A stretch of DNA of 16,400 nt, from positions 1 to 16,400 of the forward strand of contig DPWC01000045.1 in assembly GCA_003529305.1 (NCBI GenBank). Reading direction: 5' to 3'. Each line of letters starts with the position of its first letter. Position 1 is the stretch's first letter. Both the position numbers and the translations under genes were made by a program. Shown here in pieces: positions 1 through 6,944 of the stretch. A model generated the notes under the pieces. It worked only from the letters and a program-made list of their open reading frames with translations. It was not told the origin of the DNA and did no database searches. This DNA is from Actinomycetota bacterium (lineage in GTDB: Bacteria > Actinomycetota > Actinomycetes > UBA12327).

Positions 1-551
1 GGCGTGGAGTACAACTTCGCATCGTGCTTGGCCTCGATGCCGTCTTCCTCGCCGCCGACAACACCGATCTCTAATTCCATGATGATGTCGGCGCGCCGGC
101 ATTGCTCCAGTAGGTCCTTAGCGATCTGCAGGTTGCTCTCCAGTGGCACCGCTGAGCCATCCCACATGTGTGACTGGAAGAGCGGCAGCTGCCCCTTGGC
201 CACTCGTTCCTGCGAGACGGCAATGAGTGGCCGCATGAATCCATCTAGTTGCGCCTCCGGACAGTGATCCGTGTGCAAGGCGATGTGAATGTCGTATTGC
301 TCGGCCACCACATGAGCAAATTCGGCGAGGGCAAAGGCACCAACCACCATGTCCTTATGGGCTTGGCCGCTGAGATATTGCGCACCTCCCCACGAGATCT
401 GCACGATGCCGTCACTGCCCGCCTCAGCAAAACCCTGGATTGCGGCATTCAGGGTCTGCGAGGAGGTGACATTGATCGCCGGATAGGCGAAGGCACCCGA
501 TTTCGCTCGATCCAACATCTGCGCGTAGATCTCAGGTGTGGCGATGGGCAT
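1..551 (-). CDS. fba: Class II fructose-bisphosphate aldolase, N-terminal part (3' end cut by window edge)
   Basis: This is the first 183 codons of a class II (zinc-dependent) fructose-1,6-bisphosphate aldolase, which in the cytosol splits FBP into DHAP and glyceraldehyde-3-phosphate in glycolysis and gluconeogenesis. The translation begins MPIATPEIYAQMLDRAKSG. It carries the family's HTDH motif at residues 93-96 (D95 is the expected catalytic acid and H96 a zinc ligand), then SHMWDGS and the ELEIG metal-site region. The actinobacterial enzyme is usually about 340 residues, so roughly half is present; the frame runs open off the left edge. The ATG at 551-549 follows a strong AGGAGG with good spacing, so this gene is leadered, unlike its divergent neighbour dedA. 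A fba/dedA pairing is also known in M. tuberculosis (Rv0363c/Rv0364). Identification is secure. Confidence 0.95.
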   Translation of the reverse strand, partial: MPIATPEIYAQMLDRAKSGAFAYPAINVTSSQTLNAAIQGFAEAGSDGIVQISWGGAQYLSGQAHKDMVVGAFALAEFAHVVAEQYDIHIALHTDHCPEAQLDGFMRPLIAVSQERVAKGQLPLFQSHMWDGSAVPLESNLQIAKDLLEQCRRADIIMELEIGVVGGEEDGIEAKHDAKLYST

Positions 552-616
552 CAGAACCTCCTAGCGCAATGACCAGCGGCGCGGCCTCATTGTGCCGCAA
601 CCTGCATCGGGCTCTC

Positions 617-622
617 TATCCT
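617..622 (+). promoter_or_regulatory. Predicted -10 box (TATCCT) for leaderless dedA
   Basis: TATCCT matches the actinobacterial -10 consensus TANNNT and ends 7 nt before the dedA ATG at 630. That places the transcription start at or next to the initiation codon. No Shine-Dalgarno sequence precedes the ATG, which fits a leaderless mRNA. No convincing -35 was found at the right distance. Confidence 0.5.
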
Positions 623-629
623 GACACCC

Positions 630-1265
630 ATGGCCATCACAGCACTCGGATCCGGTGTACTCGACCCGCAACAGATCGCCGGAAGCGTCGGGCTGCTTGG
701 CGTCTTGGCCATCGTCTTCGCCGAGTGTGGATTGCTTCTCGGTTTCTTTCTGCCTGGCGACTCACTGCTCTTTGCTACGGGGCTACTGGTGGCCAAGCGT
801 GATGGTTTCAGTCAGCCGTTGTGGCTCGTGATCGCCCTGATCTCCGTCGCCGCGATTGCCGGAAATGTGTGTGGTTATTGGATCGGCAGAACGGCAGGTC
901 CAGCGGTGTTTTCCCGGCCCAAGTCTCGGTTCTTCAAACCGGAATATGTCGAACGCACCTCTCAGTTCTTCGACCGCTACGGGGCATTTGCGCTGATCGT
1001 GGCTCGCTTTACGCCCATTGTTCGCACCATCGTTCCGGTAATGGCGGGCACTGGACGAATGTCAGCCGTGCGCTTCACGGTGCTCTCTGTCATCGGCGGA
1101 GTGCTGTGGGCTGGCAGCATGACGAGCCTGGGGTATTGGCTGGGTCAGATCGCGTGGGTGCAAAAGAACATTGAGTTCATCGCTCTAGCGATTGTGGTCG
1201 TGTCGTTCATCCCCATTGCGCTGGAACTGAATAAATCGCGGAAGTCACAACCCGAGGTCGGCTAA
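630..1265 (+). CDS. DedA family (SNARE-associated/VTT domain) integral membrane protein
   Basis: A 211-residue polytopic membrane protein of the DedA family. Members are thought to move undecaprenyl phosphate or phospholipids across the cytoplasmic membrane and to support envelope homeostasis. Family signatures are visible: an acidic residue followed by GFFLPGDSLLF (about residues 37-48), GNVCGYWIGRTAG (about 78-91), and FFDRYGAFALIVARFTPIVRTIVPVMAG (about 112-139), with the conserved arginines in the F.RYG and RF.P..R motifs. Further hydrophobic segments follow, and the C-terminus is short and basic. The ATG at 630 directly follows a -10-like box without a Shine-Dalgarno, so the gene is probably leaderless. 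It is divergent from fba, and its 3' end overlaps that of pyrE by 21 bp. The family is certain; the transported lipid cannot be told from sequence. Confidence 0.93.
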   Translation: MAITALGSGVLDPQQIAGSVGLLGVLAIVFAECGLLLGFFLPGDSLLFATGLLVAKRDGFSQPLWLVIALISVAAIAGNVCGYWIGRTAGPAVFSRPKSRFFKPEYVERTSQFFDRYGAFALIVARFTPIVRTIVPVMAGTGRMSAVRFTVLSVIGGVLWAGSMTSLGYWLGQIAWVQKNIEFIALAIVVVSFIPIALELNKSRKSQPEVG

Positions 1266-1799
1266 GGAATAAGCCGCCACATAGGGCAGTCCCGCCTCAG
1301 CGATCGCCGGTGCTGCACCGCGTTCCACCACCACCGCCACTCCGACGACCTCGGCACCCTCAGCGCGCAAAGCCTCAACAGCCGTGAGCACGGATCCACC
1401 GGTGGTGGAGGTGTCCTCTACGGCCAACACTCTGCGGCCGGAGACATCAGGTCCCTCGATTCGCCGCTGCAGGCCGTGCTGCTTCTCTGACTTGCGCACG
1501 ATGAAGGCATCTAGTTCTCGCCCCTGCGCGGCTGCTGCGTGCAGCATCGCTCCAGCGACCGGATCAGCCCCCAGCGTCAATCCGCCTACAGCGTCGTAGT
1601 CAAGATCAGCCGTGGCCTGCAGCATCACTGTGCCGATCAAGGGAGCGGCAACAGCATCCAGAGTCACCCTGCGCAGATCGATGTAATAGTCCGCTTCTTT
1701 GCCCGACGAAAGAACAACCTTGCCGTGGACTACTGCCTTGGCCAGGATCTGGTCACGCAGGGCAGCACGGTCATCTGCTGGTGTGGTCACGGCGCACAC
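1245..1799 (-). CDS. pyrE: Orotate phosphoribosyltransferase
   Basis: This 184-residue protein transfers phosphoribosyl from PRPP to orotate, giving OMP, the fifth step of de novo pyrimidine synthesis in the cytosol. The PRPP-binding signature VLAVEDTSTTGGSV lies at residues 124-137, with the paired acidic residues E128 and D129. The flexible catalytic loop region IVRKSEKQHG (100-109) has the conserved lysine, and SSGKEADYYIDLRR (31-44) is the typical N-terminal motif. Length is normal for the family. The start is uncertain: GTG at 1799 has no good ribosome site, while the in-frame GTG at 1790 has AAGG about 8 nt upstream and would shorten the protein by three residues. It lies 56 bp downstream of the lipoprotein esterase gene on the same strand and may be co-transcribed. 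Its stop overlaps the end of dedA. Confidence 0.95.
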   Translation of the reverse strand: MCAVTTPADDRAALRDQILAKAVVHGKVVLSSGKEADYYIDLRRVTLDAVAAPLIGTVMLQATADLDYDAVGGLTLGADPVAGAMLHAAAAQGRELDAFIVRKSEKQHGLQRRIEGPDVSGRRVLAVEDTSTTGGSVLTAVEALRAEGAEVVGVAVVVERGAAPAIAEAGLPYVAAYSLADLGL

Positions 1800-1855
1800 C
1801 TTAGTGAGGCGACAGGCTGCTCGTTGGCGCGGCCGATCAGCGTGACCGGGCTTGG

Positions 1856-2908
1856 TCAGCCAGCTGTCTGCGGTGAGGTGTCAAACCAGTTGAGCATCAG
1901 ATCCGCCATGTTCACCGAAGTGACCGTCTTGCCCAGACCGTTTACGGCCGTCGGGCTCAACCGCGTGGTGCCACCAGGGAAGGTGTGGCCGCCGCCCTTG
2001 GCCAGCAATAACTGTGTGGGGGCCTTGCATCCTTGCCACACCCTCAGCGTTGCATCGGGTGCAAGCTGCTGATCAACGAAAACAGCCTGTCCTGTTGCAT
2101 CGACCTGACAGCCGTTGCCCTTCGCCCATGCTGCCGCAGATTGCTCGACACTGCCGAAGAACGCCACCAGATTGGGTTGCACAACCAGCAGCGGCGTCGT
2201 GCCTGGCGGGTTGGGGTTGCCATCGAGGCCATTGAATGGGGCGATGTCGTCAGCAGTGCCGTGATACGCAAATATCGGAATCGGTCCGCGCTGGCACGCT
2301 GGATCCACCAGATTGATCCCGCCACCGGGTACCGCAGCTGCGATGCGTTCACGGTCACTGCAGGCGACCCAAGTGGTCATCGCTCCACCGGAGGAGAAAC
2401 CTGTGGCATAGACGCGCTTGGGGTTCACACAGAACTCTGAAGCAATCTTGTCGACCATGTAGTTGGTGAACGAGACATCATCCGGCTCAGTGCCAATACC
2501 CGGAACAGTCCAACGCGCGGTGGTGGTCCCGTTAGCAGTTGCTTGCGGCGCGACCACGATGTACCCGCGCGCATTGGCCTTCTCCGAAAGGTTGCTCGAG
2601 AACGCGTCAATGGCATCGGGGGTGCCTCCCGTGCCGTGATAGTTGACGATCACGGGCAACGGTGTTGTTCCCGTGTAGTTCTGCGGCACCCACACGGTGT
2701 AGGTGCGGTTCAATCCTTCGAAGGACACCGAGTCTTGGATTTTGCCGCGACGAGTGGAGACCGTTGATGGACAGACCACCGGCGCAGCAGCACCGATAGT
2801 GGTGTTCGCTCCGTCGCTCTTGGCAGTGACCGAGGGCGCCCCCGATGTCACCCCGGAACAACCCGCCATCAACAGGACTGCTGCCATCGCCAGCAAGACT
2901 TTGCGCAC
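1856..2908 (-). CDS. Secreted lipoprotein esterase, LpqC / PHB-depolymerase-like alpha/beta hydrolase
   Basis: With the GTG start at 2908 the product is 350 residues and opens with a textbook lipoprotein signal (RKVLLAMAAVLLMAGC), the lipidated cysteine being residue 17. The mature part is an alpha/beta hydrolase of the LpqC/poly(3-hydroxybutyrate) depolymerase/feruloyl esterase group (COG3509). It has an oxyanion-hole motif NYHGTGG, the nucleophile elbow GFSSGG with S172, a HGTADDIAPF segment carrying the likely catalytic Asp, and GGGHTFPGG with H308. It should hydrolyse an ester outside the membrane; the substrate (polyester, acylated sugar or plant phenolic ester) cannot be decided. A longer start at GTG 2944 is possible, but it adds a 12-residue n-region. 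The 2908 start is 6 nt after CAAGAT, a weak -10-like box. pyrE follows 56 bp downstream. Confidence 0.85.
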   Translation of the reverse strand: MRKVLLAMAAVLLMAGCSGVTSGAPSVTAKSDGANTTIGAAAPVVCPSTVSTRRGKIQDSVSFEGLNRTYTVWVPQNYTGTTPLPVIVNYHGTGGTPDAIDAFSSNLSEKANARGYIVVAPQATANGTTTARWTVPGIGTEPDDVSFTNYMVDKIASEFCVNPKRVYATGFSSGGAMTTWVACSDRERIAAAVPGGGINLVDPACQRGPIPIFAYHGTADDIAPFNGLDGNPNPPGTTPLLVVQPNLVAFFGSVEQSAAAWAKGNGCQVDATGQAVFVDQQLAPDATLRVWQGCKAPTQLLLAKGGGHTFPGGTTRLSPTAVNGLGKTVTSVNMADLMLNWFDTSPQTAG

Positions 2909-2982
2909 CCCCCTATCTTGGCCCAGCCTGCTTCTTTTGCCCACCGGAACTCATCGCCTCAATTCGCCGCTACCGTGCCCTT
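2909..2982. promoter_or_regulatory. Divergent promoter region between the lipoprotein esterase gene and dapC
   Basis: These 74 bp hold promoter signals for both directions. On the plus strand TACCGT (2971-2976) ends 6 nt before the dapC ATG, the spacing of a leaderless -10. TATCTT (2914-2919) is a second good -10 match that would give a leader of about 57 nt. On the minus strand CAAGAT (2920-2915) lies 6 nt before the GTG at 2908. TATCTT and CAAGAT overlap, so only one of those two may be used. Confidence 0.45.
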
Positions 2983-4185
2983 ATGACGACCGCCGACTCC
3001 TCCGACGGCCCCCAGCGCTTTCTCGCTCCCCACCTTCGCTCACTAGGCACCACCGTCTTCGCGGAGATGTCGGCATTGGCATCTGCCACGGGGTCGATCA
3101 ACCTCGGCCAAGGATTTCCCGATACCGACGGCCCAGAGTCAGTCCGTGAGGCCGCGGTAGCTGCATTGCGCACCGGCCAGGGCAATCAATACCCACCAGG
3201 AATTGGTGTAGCCCCACTGCGCGAGGCCATCGCGCGTCATCAGGAACGGTTCTACGGTCAGATCGTTGATCCGGACACGGAAGTGTTGGTGACCGCTGGG
3301 GCAACAGAGGCCATCGCTGCCGCCATCTTGGCCGTAGTCGATGTTGGTGACGAAGTCATCGCGCTAGAGCCTTACTACGACTCCTACGCCGCCACGATCA
3401 CGATGGCACGAGGGATGCGAGTCCCGATCACGCTGCATCCTCCGGATTTTCGGGTAAACATCGAAGCGCTCAGAGCTGCTGTGACGCCGCGAACTCGAGT
3501 GCTTCTGGTGAACTCTCCGCACAACCCCACCGGCATGGTCCTCACCGATCACGAACGCACGGCGATTCGCGATGTCGCTGTCGAACACGATCTGATCGTC
3601 ATCAGCGATGAGGTCTATGAGCATTTGGTCTTTGACGATCGACAGCACATTCCCCTGGCCACGCTGCCCGGCATGCGCGACCGCACGATCACGATCAGCA
3701 GTGGAGGCAAGACCTTCTCGTTCACCGGTTGGAAGATTGGCTGGGCCATCGCGGAAGCCGGACTGCTCAATGCCGTGCGCACCACCAAGCAGTTCCTCAC
3801 CTATGTATCCGGCGGTCCTTTTCAATACGCGATCGCGGGGGCCTTGGACTTGCCCGATGACTACTTCGCCACCTTGGCCAGCGATCTTCAGCGCAAGCGC
3901 GATCTGCTGGCCGAGGGCCTCGCCGACCTGGGCATGCAGGTGTTTCCACCCGAAGGCACCTACTTCATCACCACCGATGTCGCGCCACTGGGATTTACCG
4001 ACGGTATGGACTTCTGCCGACAACTACCGCACCTGGCTGGAGTTGTCGCCATCCCGCACAAGGTCTTCTACGACACGACCGCGGTGGGTCAAACGCTGGT
4101 GCGCTGGGCCTTCTGCAAGAGAGACGAAATCTTGATCGAGGCACTCCAGCGCTTGCGTGCCATTACGCCAGCGACCAGTCCTTGA
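2983..4185 (+). CDS. dapC: PLP-dependent aminotransferase, probable N-succinyldiaminopimelate aminotransferase (DapC-type)
   Basis: A 400-residue fold-type I aminotransferase (class I/II). It closely resembles the M. tuberculosis DapC type (Rv0858c as I remember it), sharing motifs such as TTVFAEMSALA, NLGQGFPD, NQYPPG, EPYYDSY and NSPHNPTG. SDEVYEHLVFD supplies the PLP-binding Asp and Tyr. The Schiff-base lysine is K243 in the SSGGKTF segment, followed by TGWKIGW, and RWAFCKR near the C-terminus contains the carboxylate-binding arginine. DapC makes N-succinyl-LL-diaminopimelate from the 6-oxo precursor, using glutamate, for lysine and peptidoglycan. Kynurenine- or methionine-type aminotransferases share these motifs, so specificity is inferred. 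The ATG at 2983 is preferred over upstream starts because homologous sequence begins just after it and it is 6 nt from a -10 box (TACCGT). The 3' end overlaps the flavoprotein gene by 23 bp. Confidence 0.85.
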   Translation: MTTADSSDGPQRFLAPHLRSLGTTVFAEMSALASATGSINLGQGFPDTDGPESVREAAVAALRTGQGNQYPPGIGVAPLREAIARHQERFYGQIVDPDTEVLVTAGATEAIAAAILAVVDVGDEVIALEPYYDSYAATITMARGMRVPITLHPPDFRVNIEALRAAVTPRTRVLLVNSPHNPTGMVLTDHERTAIRDVAVEHDLIVISDEVYEHLVFDDRQHIPLATLPGMRDRTITISSGGKTFSFTGWKIGWAIAEAGLLNAVRTTKQFLTYVSGGPFQYAIAGALDLPDDYFATLASDLQRKRDLLAEGLADLGMQVFPPEGTYFITTDVAPLGFTDGMDFCRQLPHLAGVVAIPHKVFYDTTAVGQTLVRWAFCKRDEILIEALQRLRAITPATSP

Positions 4186-5287
4186 TGAGTTGCTCCCGCA
4201 AGTCTGCAGTTTGAGCCTGAACAAGAAGGAACAGGGATTCGCGAGCCCACCGCTGTTCGGGACGATCCATCGACATCGCGCTGCCACCCGTGGCTGCCAC
4301 TAACGCGGCACTGGCCTGCTGCAGAGTCTCCAGCGCCTGAGCACGAATCGCGAGTCGCTCACCATGCAACTCGTCAGGGTCATGGTGGTCCATCAAGTCG
4401 TATGCCTGGGTTCGCAGTTCCCGCACTCGGGTGGCGTATTGCTGCGCAAGATCGCTCGTGGCATCCGATTCACGCCGCATACCGATTCGCGCTAGCGCTC
4501 CTACGACTGAACGCAGTACGCCAAAGACCGCAGGTGGGGTATTAACCGTGCGCCGGTTATCCAGATGACACCACTGCGACCACTGCCGCACATGAGCGAC
4601 TTCGTCGTGCGTCACCCGAAGCCGATCAAGCGTGATCGCTACCGTCTGCGTACCCCCCATGGCCATGAGCGACAGCGGCGCCGACACCTTCATGCCCGGT
4701 CGCGGGTTCGCCGTAATCAACGCCTCAACGACGCGTCCATCCGCGGTTCGACACATCAGTGCCAGCACATCGGCAACCGACCATCCGGTCACCCAATCCA
4801 ACTCGCCGGTGATTTCCCAGCCATCGGTTGTCGGCTCTGCGACCACCTGCGGCGGGCCGCTTCGGCGCAGATGCGCAAACGCCACCGCACCAAGTGCCCG
4901 GGTCTGTGCCACATCGCGACGCCAAGTCTCAATAAGAACCGGATTCGTTGTCGTCAGTACGGCATCCAGTGCCGATCGATGTTGCGTCAGAACAAACCAA
5001 GTGGTTCCACACGCCCCGGCGACCCTCTCCGTCACCTCACGAGCTAGTGCCGGTGGCAATCCTTGTCCACCGAACTCCTGAGGTACTGAGAGCGAAGTCA
5101 GTCCAGCACTCACCAGAGCGTCGATGCGCGAGCGCTGCACACCGAAGCGCTCCGCGACAGCAGCTGTTTCGGCCAATATCCGGCATTGCTCATCGAGTGC
5201 CTGCACCAGTTGCTCGGGCAAGGTCAGGGCCGGCCCAATTAGATCCGGCACTCCCGTCGAATTTGCGGGCGCTTCACCATCACTCAT
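4163..5287 (-). CDS. Acyl-CoA dehydrogenase-family flavoprotein (dehydrogenase or flavin-dependent hydroxylase)
   Basis: A 374-residue protein with the acyl-CoA dehydrogenase layout. The N-terminal helical domain contains GLTSLSVPQEFGGQGLPP and ERVAGACGTTWFVLTQH; a middle beta domain follows (TDGWEITGELDWVTGWSVADVLAL, then PLSLMAMGGTQTVAITLDRLRV); the C-terminal helical bundle ends ATGGSAMSMDRPEQRWARESLFLLVQAQT. The GGSA...P.QR.ARE pattern resembles flavin-dependent monooxygenases of this superfamily (DszC/HpaB-like) more than classical beta-oxidation enzymes, and I could not place a catalytic glutamate. It presumably binds FAD or FMN; the substrate is unknown. The ATG at 5287 follows the stop of a 35-codon ORF by one base, so translation is probably coupled to the heat-shock operon. 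No clear Shine-Dalgarno is seen. An electron-transfer partner protein (EtfD-like) is encoded at 12371. Confidence 0.8.
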   Translation of the reverse strand: MSDGEAPANSTGVPDLIGPALTLPEQLVQALDEQCRILAETAAVAERFGVQRSRIDALVSAGLTSLSVPQEFGGQGLPPALAREVTERVAGACGTTWFVLTQHRSALDAVLTTTNPVLIETWRRDVAQTRALGAVAFAHLRRSGPPQVVAEPTTDGWEITGELDWVTGWSVADVLALMCRTADGRVVEALITANPRPGMKVSAPLSLMAMGGTQTVAITLDRLRVTHDEVAHVRQWSQWCHLDNRRTVNTPPAVFGVLRSVVGALARIGMRRESDATSDLAQQYATRVRELRTQAYDLMDHHDPDELHGERLAIRAQALETLQQASAALVAATGGSAMSMDRPEQRWARESLFLLVQAQTADLREQLIKDWSLA

Positions 5288-5288
5288 G

Positions 5289-5396
5289 TCAGGCCAACAC
5301 AACCGACCGAAGCGTCAGGGATTCCACCGATTCGTCATCCGAAGCAGCATCGTTGACAGCTTGCTGACTACGCGAGGTCAACCGATTGAGATCCAT
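5289..5396 (-). CDS. 35-residue ORF starting like ClpB; probable truncated clpB remnant or micro-protein
   Basis: The ORF begins MDLNRLTSRSQQAVNDAA, which matches the usual start of the ClpB disaggregase (family pattern MDLN.LT..SQ.A). It then diverges into SDDESVESLTLRSVVLA and a TGA, with none of the ClpB N-domain, Walker or middle-domain sequence. In several actinobacteria clpB follows hspR, so this is the expected site. The ATG overlaps the hspR stop (TGATG) and has GAGGAG 7 nt upstream. The stop is one base from the ATG of the flavoprotein gene. The reading frame is therefore intact and well embedded, either as a decayed and truncated gene serving only for coupling or as a retained small protein. 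ClpB resemblance is by eye over about 18 residues; function is unknown. Confidence 0.6.
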   Translation of the reverse strand: MDLNRLTSRSQQAVNDAASDDESVESLTLRSVVLA

Positions 5397-5794
5397 CAGG
5401 AGTCTCCTCGCGGCTGCGAGCGCCACACCACCAGCGCGCCACCCTGCGGAAGCGGAACGAGTTCTCGTCGACGCGCCTGCTGCTGTTCAAGATCACTACG
5501 CATCGCCTCCACCAGAAGGCGAAGTCGCTCTACTTCTTCTTCCAGCACCATGACGCGCCGGATGCCCTCAAGATTCAGGCCTGTTTGGGCTAGCTCTTGT
5601 ACCCGCAACAACAGGCTCACATCGTGCATCGAGTAACGACGGCCGCCAGGGGTGCGCTGAGGGGATACTAGTCCCAGACGGTCGTACTGCCGCAAGGTCT
5701 GTGGGTGCAATCCCGAGAGGTTCGCCGCCACGGAGATGACGAAGACTGGCGTGAGGTCGTGCGGGTCAAAACCCGGCATGGGGCGGTTGCTCAT
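5396..5794 (-). CDS. hspR: HspR, MerR-family heat-shock repressor
   Basis: A 132-residue MerR-type regulator. The winged helix-turn-helix is at about residues 17-55 (VFVISVAANLSGLHPQTLRQYDRLGLVSPQRTPGGRRYS), with the HspR-typical PQTLRQYDRLGLV..QRT.GGRRYS. It is followed by the MerR second helix pair and a coiled coil (about 80-112, EEEVERLRLLVEAMRSDLEQQQARR). HspR binds HAIR inverted repeats with DnaK as co-repressor and represses the dnaK operon until heat shock titrates DnaK. A candidate HAIR site lies upstream of dnaK at 9408-9428. Its ATG overlaps the dnaJ stop by four bases (ATGA) and is preceded by GAGGAG, so it is translationally coupled. The C-terminal tail, about 25 residues beyond the coil, is usual for HspR. 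Confidence 0.96.
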   Translation of the reverse strand: MSNRPMPGFDPHDLTPVFVISVAANLSGLHPQTLRQYDRLGLVSPQRTPGGRRYSMHDVSLLLRVQELAQTGLNLEGIRRVMVLEEEVERLRLLVEAMRSDLEQQQARRRELVPLPQGGALVVWRSQPRGDS

Positions 5795-6930
5795 GGTTTC
5801 TCCTCACTGCGCAGGTCAGCGCGAACATCAAGTTCAGCCGTTGCGTCGCGATAGGCCTCGACTGCCTCGCGCATCTGATCGGTCAAGCGTTGGGGCACCG
5901 CAACCTCCACCGTCACCAGCAGGTCGCCCTGGTCAGCCTTTGCTGATCGGACGCCAGCGCCTTTGACGCGAAAGGTCTGGCCACTGGAGGTGCCCGCTGG
6001 GATCTTCAAGGTCACGGGGTCGCCCAAGGGCGTTGGCACGGTCACTCGGGCGCCCAAGGCAGCTTCATCAAAACCAATGGGCACAGTGATCGTGAGGTTG
6101 CGGCCCGCGCGACCGAACAGCGCATGGCTAGTGACGCGTACCGTCACAAAGAGGTCGCCGTCGGGTGCACCAGGCTCCCCGGCACCACCCTTCCCCTTAA
6201 GACGAATCCGCTGACCGTCTCGAACACCCTCGGGAAGTCGAGCGTTGATCGTGCGCGTGTGTGGCGCAATCCCACGGCCTCGGCATCTCGTGCAGGGAGT
6301 CGCCACGATGCGGCCGCTCCCTCGGCACGAGGGGCATGGTTCGGCAAACGCGAACCCGCCCTGATTGCGCTGCACCTGTCCCATGCCATGACATGTCGCG
6401 CACTGCGAGATCGAAGTTCCAGGTTGTGCACCACTGCCGGCACAACTGCTGCATCGCGCTTCCGTCGTGACCGACAGTTGCACGGTCGCACCATGGAGGG
6501 CGTCCTCAAAAGAAATCGAGGTGGAAGTTTCCAGATCATCACCGCGCGCCGGTCCACGCCGCCGTCCCCGGCCACCGAAGATGTCGCCGAAGACATCGTC
6601 GAAGGATGGACCCGAGGGGCCTTGGCGGCCGAAGAGGTCACCGAGATCAAAACCTTGGGCGCCGCCTCCGGGAGCACCCCTGAAACCACCGCGAACACCC
6701 GCGGCGCGCACCTCGTCGTACTCCGCTCGGCGCGCTGGATCACTGAGCACCGCATGTGCCTCAGAGATCTCCTTGAACCGCTCCTCTGCCTCGGCATCAC
6801 CCTTGTTCTTGTCGGGGTGGTACTTCACCGCAAGCTTGCGGTACGCCTTCTTGATGGCATCGGCATCGGCACTCTTGGGCACTCCAAGAGCGGCGTAGTA
6901 ATCCTTCTCGAGGAAGTCCTTCACCGACAT
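5791..6930 (-). CDS. dnaJ: DnaJ (Hsp40) co-chaperone, type I
   Basis: A 379-residue type I J-protein that delivers substrates to DnaK and stimulates its ATPase. The J domain occupies about residues 9-75, with the catalytic HPD at 38-40 (KYHPDKNKGD). A Gly/Phe-rich linker follows (about 80-125: GGFRGAPGGG, FDLGDLFG, FDDVFGDIFGG). The zinc-binding domain has all four CxxCxGxG motifs (CSSCAGSG, CATCHGMG, CPSCRGSG, CTRCRGRG). The C-terminal substrate-binding domains are complete. The N-terminus MSVKDFLEKDYYAALGV is characteristic of the actinobacterial DnaJ1 encoded with dnaK. It starts 14 nt after grpE, with a weak GGGCGG in the gap, and its stop overlaps the hspR start. Confidence 0.97.
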   Translation of the reverse strand: MSVKDFLEKDYYAALGVPKSADADAIKKAYRKLAVKYHPDKNKGDAEAEERFKEISEAHAVLSDPARRAEYDEVRAAGVRGGFRGAPGGGAQGFDLGDLFGRQGPSGPSFDDVFGDIFGGRGRRRGPARGDDLETSTSISFEDALHGATVQLSVTTEARCSSCAGSGAQPGTSISQCATCHGMGQVQRNQGGFAFAEPCPSCRGSGRIVATPCTRCRGRGIAPHTRTINARLPEGVRDGQRIRLKGKGGAGEPGAPDGDLFVTVRVTSHALFGRAGRNLTITVPIGFDEAALGARVTVPTPLGDPVTLKIPAGTSSGQTFRVKGAGVRSAKADQGDLLVTVEVAVPQRLTDQMREAVEAYRDATAELDVRADLRSEEKP

Positions 6931-6944
6931 GCCAGAGCCGCCCG

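Noticed and set aside
2845..2982. N-terminal extension of the aminotransferase from 2845
   Set aside because: It overlaps the signal-peptide coding region of the divergent lipoprotein gene, and homologues begin near the ATG at 2983.
3364..4023. 219-codon minus-strand frame inside dapC
   Set aside because: dapC is complete with all PLP motifs on the plus strand; the reverse frame has no domain, start signal or ribosome site.
5398..5410. CAGGAGTCTCCTC inverted repeat at the end of hspR
   Set aside because: The arms leave a 1-nt loop, so it cannot form a useful hairpin. It is explained by the GAGGAG ribosome site of the following ORF within hspR coding sequence.
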